Assembly: GCA_028710895.1 (NCBI GenBank)
Contig: JAQTTH010000015.1
Location: forward strand, 1 to 64,000
DNA length: 64,000 bases
Origin: Paludibacter sp.
GTDB lineage: Bacteria; Bacteroidota; Bacteroidia; Bacteroidales; Paludibacteraceae
Reading direction: 5' to 3'
The position numbers and the translations under genes were made by a program. This document shows, in pieces, positions 59,815-64,000 of the stretch (the first letter of the stretch is position 1; each line of letters begins with the position of its first letter). The notes below the pieces were generated by a model. It saw nothing but the letters and a program-made list of their open reading frames with translations, was not told where the DNA came from and did no database searches.

Positions 59815-60384
59815 ATGAAGAAACAACTTTTAATTTTATCGACAATTGTGTTGCTTTTTAGTTGCAGACAGACGAAGATAGAGAAAACTTCGCAAACAGA
59901 AAACGGAACTAAACAACACTCAACACCAACAAGTTCGACTTCTGTAAATGAATCTATCGAAAATCTAATGATTTTGAGGAATAAGACTTTAAGTGCATAT
60001 TATAAAAACTTTAAAATTCACACTCTCAATGAGATTTTACGAGAGGATTTTAATGGTGACAAGATAATAGATAAAGCTGTATTTATAAAGATTAAAAAAA
60101 AATCAGGCATTATAATAACAGATGGCAAATCTTTAAAAAAGACCTACTTATGTTTCGGTAAAGAATTTTTCAATTTTACTGATTTTAATTGGGCTAATTA
60201 TTGGGGAATACTGAAAGATTCAACAACATTTGAAATTTTATTTAACAAAAACTCAGGAGACATTATTGGTGATACCATTATTAAATTAAAAAATATATCC
60301 ATTTTTGTAGAAGAAGATGAATTTAATGGAGGGGTTATAACATTCGAAAACGACAAATATAAATGGGTTCACCAAACGGAATAA
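59815..60384 (+). CDS. Lipoprotein of unknown function
   Basis: A 189-residue lipoprotein with lipobox Cys17 (LLFSC) and a Ser/Thr-rich linker (~25-45). A soluble domain follows, with a LREDFNGDKIIDKAVFIKIK segment (~72-91) that looks like a calcium-binding or VCBS/FG-GAP-type D-x-N-x-D-x-x-x-D loop. The domain type is not certain. The gene is AT-rich. A TATCTTTG-like -7 box at 59702-59709 lies about 105 bp upstream; a short open frame (59738-59818) sits in that leader. Possibly acquired, given composition and the hypothetical neighbours. Confidence 0.7.
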   Translation: MKKQLLILSTIVLLFSCRQTKIEKTSQTENGTKQHSTPTSSTSVNESIENLMILRNKTLSAYYKNFKIHTLNEILREDFNGDKIIDKAVFIKIKKKSGIIITDGKSLKKTYLCFGKEFFNFTDFNWANYWGILKDSTTFEILFNKNSGDIIGDTIIKLKNISIFVEEDEFNGGVITFENDKYKWVHQTE

Positions 60385-60462
60385 CAATTAGTCCTATTTT
60401 GCACAAGGTGGTTGGTTCATGTCAGTGCCAATCGGAAACATTTTGAGCGAAAAGAAATATAA

Positions 60463-60777
60463 ATGACGAAAAACAAGTTTTCAATATTGTCGATAATACT
60501 AAGCTTAGCCTGCTTAGCTGCAATTGTAGTCGTAAATCTGAACATTGCTAAACAGTTTTTATTATCAGACAGTAAAACAAGAGCTTTGTTTGGTATTAAG
60601 GAGATTACAATTTTTTTCTATCAATATTACTTCGTTATTTTAGGTATTATCTCCGTTATTTTGGGAGTCATAGCTATCAAAAAAAAGGAATATAGATTAT
60701 TATATCTTTTTGCTCTGCTTTTAAGTGTTTTATCAATCATCTCTGTTTTTATACGTTTGTGGAGATTAATGATTTAA
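60463..60777 (+). CDS. Small membrane protein with three helices
   Basis: A 104-residue protein with helices at ~9-30, ~50-70 and ~77-97, no motifs and no known family. It is AT-rich, lies 78 bp after the lipoprotein gene and 163 bp before the next one. The gap before it contains AAGGTGGTTGGTTCA, and the gap after it AAGGTGGTTAGTTCA, a shared short sequence of unknown meaning. Confidence 0.6.
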   Translation: MTKNKFSILSIILSLACLAAIVVVNLNIAKQFLLSDSKTRALFGIKEITIFFYQYYFVILGIISVILGVIAIKKKEYRLLYLFALLLSVLSIISVFIRLWRLMI

Positions 60778-60940
60778 TGATACCACTTTCATTTCAAGTA
60801 TAAGGAGACGAAGGTAACACCTATATTTAATCCAAGTTACAAAAGGTGGTTAGTTCAAGACTAAACGAAATGGAGACTTTGACTATGTAAGAAAATAACA
60901 AGAAAGTTAGGCATAAATATCAAACAAAGAACATAAAAAT

Positions 60941-61549
60941 ATGAACCGAAAAATTGGATTTTTACTATTTCTTTTTACAATTAGTTTTAATGTCATTTCG
61001 CAAGAAATGTCCAAAAACCTTGCTATAACCCTCGATTTTGGTGGTAACAGCGGTTTATATAGTTTAAATGGAGAATACAAGATTGCTAAAATAAATAATT
61101 ATCAAGTCAATGCGCGTGGAGGATTCGGTTATTGCAAAATAAAGGGATTAGAGGTTATCAGTGCCCCAATAGGTTTAAATTTACTTACCGGAACAAAAAA
61201 ACATCATTTAGAATTGGGATTGGGAGCTTCATATATAAAGGGTATGACTTTGTTCACCGTACAAAACGGGACTACATTTGAATCTGAAGGAATGTATTTT
61301 ATTCCGTCAATTGGCTATAGATTTGATAAATTGACAGGAGGATTCATTTTTAAAGTATATTATTCTCCGGTTATTGGTGTGTTTGACTTTTTAAATAAAG
61401 AGAAGTTTCTGAGTGATATGAGTCAGATTTTAAACAGAACTATAACAGATGAGGAACTTCAATACTTATCTCAAATGGGAGGAACGTATTATCCGACTAT
61501 AAGAAATGATTTCGGATACTTTGGTGTATCAATAGGATTTCGGTTATAA
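60941..61549 (+). CDS. Exported beta-barrel-like protein
   Basis: A 202-residue protein with a signal peptide (MNRKIGFLLFLFTISFNVIS, cleaved near QEMS). The mature part is beta-rich and ends GYFGVSIGFRL, an aromatic-ended final strand as in outer-membrane barrels. The repeating amphipathic pattern supports a small barrel. No named family is recognised. Like its two upstream neighbours it is AT-rich. GTTAGGC occurs about 30 bp before its start, at 60906-60912. Confidence 0.65.
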   Translation: MNRKIGFLLFLFTISFNVISQEMSKNLAITLDFGGNSGLYSLNGEYKIAKINNYQVNARGGFGYCKIKGLEVISAPIGLNLLTGTKKHHLELGLGASYIKGMTLFTVQNGTTFESEGMYFIPSIGYRFDKLTGGFIFKVYYSPVIGVFDFLNKEKFLSDMSQILNRTITDEELQYLSQMGGTYYPTIRNDFGYFGVSIGFRL

Positions 61550-61583
61550 TAAAACAGACAGAGGTAATTAAAAGCATTGAGTT

Positions 61584-62132
61584 ATGAAAACAGCATTACT
61601 ACTAATAGATATTCAGAACGATTATTTTGAGCAGGGAACCATGACACTTGTTGGTTCGGAGCAAGCCGCAGCAAATGCCGGGTTGGTTTTAGGCCGGGCA
61701 AGAGCGCAAGGCTTACCAGTTATTCACATTCAGCACATTGCTACGCGTCCAACAGCAACGTTCTTTTTGCCCGATACTGCAGGGGCTGAGATTCATGCGG
61801 CTGTGAAACCACTCCCCAGCGAGAAGGTTATTGTGAAACATTATCCGAATAGTTTTCGGGAAACTGACTTGTTGGAGTATCTGAAAACGAATGGGATTGA
61901 AGACCTTGTTGTTTGCGGCATGATGACTCATATGTGCGTAGACGCAACGGTGCGGGCGGCAAAGGATTATGGCTATACCTGCACGCTGATTGGCGATGCC
62001 TGTGCTACCAAAGACCTTGAAATAAAAGGAGAAAGCGTACGGGCTAAAGATGTGCAGAATGGTTTTCTGGCTGCTTTGGAGTATTATTATGCCGCTGTAA
62101 AGACTACAGCGGAATATCTGACCGGGAAATAG
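61584..62132 (+). CDS. Isochorismatase-like cysteine hydrolase
   Basis: A 182-residue hydrolase of the isochorismatase/nicotinamidase fold. The catalytic triad is visible: Asp9 in ALLLIDIQNDYF, Lys85 in VIVKHYPNSF and Cys118 in GMMTHMCVDATVR. The cis-peptide region VVCGMMTHM is standard. It is soluble and probably hydrolyses an amide or vinyl ether of unknown identity; nicotinamidase function is not supported in particular. It lies 34 bp after the barrel-like gene and convergent to clpC. Confidence 0.9.
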   Translation: MKTALLLIDIQNDYFEQGTMTLVGSEQAAANAGLVLGRARAQGLPVIHIQHIATRPTATFFLPDTAGAEIHAAVKPLPSEKVIVKHYPNSFRETDLLEYLKTNGIEDLVVCGMMTHMCVDATVRAAKDYGYTCTLIGDACATKDLEIKGESVRAKDVQNGFLAALEYYYAAVKTTAEYLTGK

Positions 62133-62148
62133 GAATGAGAATCTGCCC

Positions 62149-62258
62149 CAAGCCCCTAAAAGGGGTGTGAATTACATTTTTCTGCTATAACTTCATTTTA
62201 TTGTGAATTATCTCGGATACCATTCTTCTAGTCCCCTTCAGGGAATTTAGGGGCGGAA
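62149..62258. repeat. Dispersed CCCCTAAAAGGGG/CCCCTTCAGGG repeats
   Basis: GCCCCTAAAAGGGG and CCCCTTCAGGGAATTTAGGGG form hairpins in the gap after the hydrolase gene. The same family supplies bases to the end of tamB (18828-18878), the start of tamL (near 18949) and the gap before the hybrid kinase (near 31112). Confidence 0.65.
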
Positions 62259-62282
62259 ATGAAACAATACATTATTACACAA

Positions 62283-62315
62283 AAAAAGAGGATGCCTTTT
62301 CAGACATCCTCTTTT
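62283..62315 (-). terminator. Rho-independent terminator of clpC
   Basis: AAAAAGAGGATG pairs with CATCCTCTTTT. On the minus strand the T-run comes after the stem, as expected for clpC, whose stop lies 17 bp away. Confidence 0.9.
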
Positions 62316-62331
62316 CAGTATGTAGAATAAA

Positions 62332-64000
62332 CTATGATTGCTCAGGCAATGCGGCGTTTGTAGTATCCGCCAAAGCTGTTGTTGGTTTTACAATGCGTCC
62401 AACAATCTTTTTCGTTTCGGCATCCAAATCCATCAAAATTGTATCACCTGCTTCCAACTCGCCACCCAACACAATGTCGGCCAGGCTATCTTCGAGGTAA
62501 TTCTGAATAGCACGTTTCAACGGACGAGCGCCAAACTGCACATCGTAACCTTTGTCGGCAATATAGTCTTTCGCCTCAGAAGTAAGCTCCAGGTTATAGC
62601 CCAATGCAGTGACACGGCCAAAGATGCCTTTCAATTCGAGATCGATAATCGATTTGATTGAGTCTTTATTCAGTTGATCGAACATAATCACATCGTCGAT
62701 ACGGTTCAGGAACTCCGGTGCAAATGCGCGGTTCAATGCTTTTTGAATCACACCACGCGAAAATTCCGAATCCATGGCAGTCTCGGTAGGCGTATTAAAC
62801 CCAACACCTTTACCAAAATCCTTCAACTGACGTGTTCCCACGTTTGAAGTCATGATGATAATCGTATTTTTGAAGTCGATACGACGGCCCAAACTATCGG
62901 TTAAGCGTCCTTCGTCCATTACCTGTAACAGGATATTGAATACATCGGGGTGCGCTTTTTCAATTTCGTCGAGCAAAATGATAGAATAAGGTTTGCGACG
63001 TACTTTTTCAGTCAGTTGTCCGCCTTCTTCGTAACCAACGTATCCCGGAGGCGCTCCAATCAAACGCGAAACGCTGAATTTCTCCATGTATTCGCTCATA
63101 TCCACCCGAATCAACGCATCGGCACTGTCGAACATGAATTCAGCCAGAATCTTGGCCAGGTGCGTTTTACCAACACCTGTAGGTCCGATAAAAATAAACG
63201 AACCAATTGGTTTATTTGGATCTTTCAGCCCGATACGGTTACGCTGAATGGCTTTTACAATTTTGTTTACAGCTTCGTCCTGACCAATCACTTTATTTTG
63301 CAACACATCCTTCATCTGGCGGAGTTTCAATCCTTCGGCCTGTGCGATACGTTGAACAGGAATTCCGGACATCATGGCAACAACCTCAGCAACCTGTTCT
63401 TCATCCACTGTTTCGGGATGCAACTGGGCTTCTTCTTCCCACCGTTTAATAGCATCTTCCAACATGTATTGGGTTTGCTTTTCCTGATCGCGAATCGGGC
63501 CAGCCAGTTCGTATTTCTGATCGGACAGCACTTTCAGTTTATCCTTGCGAAGCTCTTCTATTTTCTTTTCAAGTTCTTCAATTTCTGCAGGAACTGAAAC
63601 TGTACCAATATGTACGCGCGAACCTGCTTCGTCCAATGCATCAATAGCTTTATCGGGGAAACAACGGTCGGTGATGTAACGATCTGTCAGTCGCACACAA
63701 GCTTTGATAGCTTCGGGTGTATAGCGCACATTGTGGTGATATTCGTAACGGTCCTGAATGTTTTCAAGAATCTGCAAAGTCTCGTCGGCAGTAGTCGGGT
63801 CGACCATTACCTTTTGGAAACGACGTTCGAGGGCTCCATCTTTTTCAATGCTCTGGCGGTATTCGTCGAGTGTTGTTGCACCCACGCATTGTATTTCGCC
63901 ACGCGCTAAAGCCGGCTTCAGCATATTGGCAGCATCCAGCGAACCGGGTGCACCTCCAGCTCCAACAATTGTATGTATTTCGTCGATAAATAAAATCACA
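62332..64000 (-). CDS. clpC: ClpC-type Clp protease ATPase subunit (truncated by window edge)
   Basis: The visible 555 residues are the C-terminal two-thirds of a ClpC/ClpA-family unfoldase that feeds ClpP. It begins at the first ATPase's Walker B ([14 protein letters not shown]) and continues with the sensor [10 protein letters not shown]. The UVR-like middle segment follows ([27 protein letters not shown]). The second AAA domain has Walker [13 protein letters not shown], Walker [16 protein letters not shown], sensor 1 IIMTSNVG and sensor 2 [10 protein letters not shown]. The C-terminal tail ends ALPEQS. The N-terminal domain and first Walker A lie beyond base 64000. Confidence 0.96.
   Translation of the reverse strand, partial: VILFIDEIHTIVGAGGAPGSLDAANMLKPALARGEIQCVGATTLDEYRQSIEKDGALERRFQKVMVDPTTADETLQILENIQDRYEYHHNVRYTPEAIKACVRLTDRYITDRCFPDKAIDALDEAGSRVHIGTVSVPAEIEELEKKIEELRKDKLKVLSDQKYELAGPIRDQEKQTQYMLEDAIKRWEEEAQLHPETVDEEQVAEVVAMMSGIPVQRIAQAEGLKLRQMKDVLQNKVIGQDEAVNKIVKAIQRNRIGLKDPNKPIGSFIFIGPTGVGKTHLAKILAEFMFDSADALIRVDMSEYMEKFSVSRLIGAPPGYVGYEEGGQLTEKVRRKPYSIILLDEIEKAHPDVFNILLQVMDEGRLTDSLGRRIDFKNTIIIMTSNVGTRQLKDFGKGVGFNTPTETAMDSEFSRGVIQKALNRAFAPEFLNRIDDVIMFDQLNKDSIKSIIDLELKGIFGRVTALGYNLELTSEAKDYIADKGYDVQFGARPLKRAIQNYLEDSLADIVLGGELEAGDTILMDLDAETKKIVGRIVKPTTALADTTNAALPEQS

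Overview
The window looks like a chromosomal segment of a Bacteroidota bacterium, probably of the order Bacteroidales. Several things point there: promoters of the TAnnTTTG (-7) type, A-rich leaders with weak ribosome binding sites, a type IX secretion sorting domain, a TamA-like outer-membrane protein that carries a lipobox, a CbpA/CbpM pair, DUF3494 proteins and a ClpC ATPase. The base composition is moderately AT-rich. No rRNA, tRNA, CRISPR array, prophage or transposase gene was found.

Layout. 1-4.7 kb: a membrane-anchored AraC regulator (minus strand), class I fructose-bisphosphate aldolase with a disturbed start, a small lipoprotein with a PfpI-like protein, and a YihY/BrkB membrane protein. 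4.8-8.4 kb: a CheB-CheR-PAS fusion and a PAS protein, neither with a kinase domain. 8.5-13.7 kb: a DUF4239 membrane protein, lipoproteins, an old-yellow-enzyme reductase and a CbpA-CbpM chaperone operon. 13.9-21.2 kb: tamB and a TamA-like lipoprotein (tamL). 21.3-25.9 kb: coiled-coil lipoprotein, DUF6600 protein, MarC. 26-28.5 kb (minus): mlaD, mlaF, mlaE. 28.7-41 kb: DUF3494 lipoprotein, DUF6629 protein, a short AraC regulator with a hybrid histidine kinase and a response regulator, a small membrane protein, OmpA proteins, and an Ig-like/DUF3494 protein. 41-49 kb: repeat-rich accessory region with two MITE-like elements, small hypothetical genes, a degenerate 22-bp repeat array and an M1 metallopeptidase. 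49-53 kb: secreted DUF3494 protein, CsbD, lipoprotein, porin-like barrel. 53.6-59.1 kb: YjbQ, SdpR/SdpI-like pair, hydrolase, methyltransferase, prolyl-tRNA synthetase. 59.2-59.6 kb: a perfect-period 21-bp tandem array. 59.8-64 kb: small hypothetical genes, an isochorismatase-like hydrolase and a truncated clpC.

The main discovery is a putative regulon. Seventeen promoters in this one window share a two-part operator: GTGTGAATnATGTAAC, then a second (G/A)AATTGTGTAAC placed so that the TGTAAC cores start exactly 21 bp apart. The proximal core ends 24-25 bp upstream of the TTTG of the -7 box (25 bp in 14 sites, 24 bp in 3, counted by hand). This geometry fits an AraC-family activator bound next to the -33 region. 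One of the 17 sites lies before the short AraC gene at 30553, which heads an operon with a hybrid kinase (PAS, coiled-coil repeats, PAS, HisKA, HATPase, REC, Hpt) and a stand-alone receiver. That operon is the leading candidate for an autoregulated control circuit. The targets are mostly envelope and stress functions: Mla lipid transport, OmpA and other barrels, three DUF3494 proteins, CsbD, coiled-coil lipoproteins, small membrane proteins, a PfpI-like protein and aldolase. The operator also corrects several start codons, because the longest open frames begin inside the promoter.

Second-tier observations are three unrelated short-period (21-22 bp) tandem arrays, a pair of about 226-bp terminal-inverted-repeat elements bracketing one gene, intergenic repeats that extend into the coding ends of tamB, tamL and an OmpA gene, and a gene bounded by inverted GTTAGGC/GCCTAAC ends.
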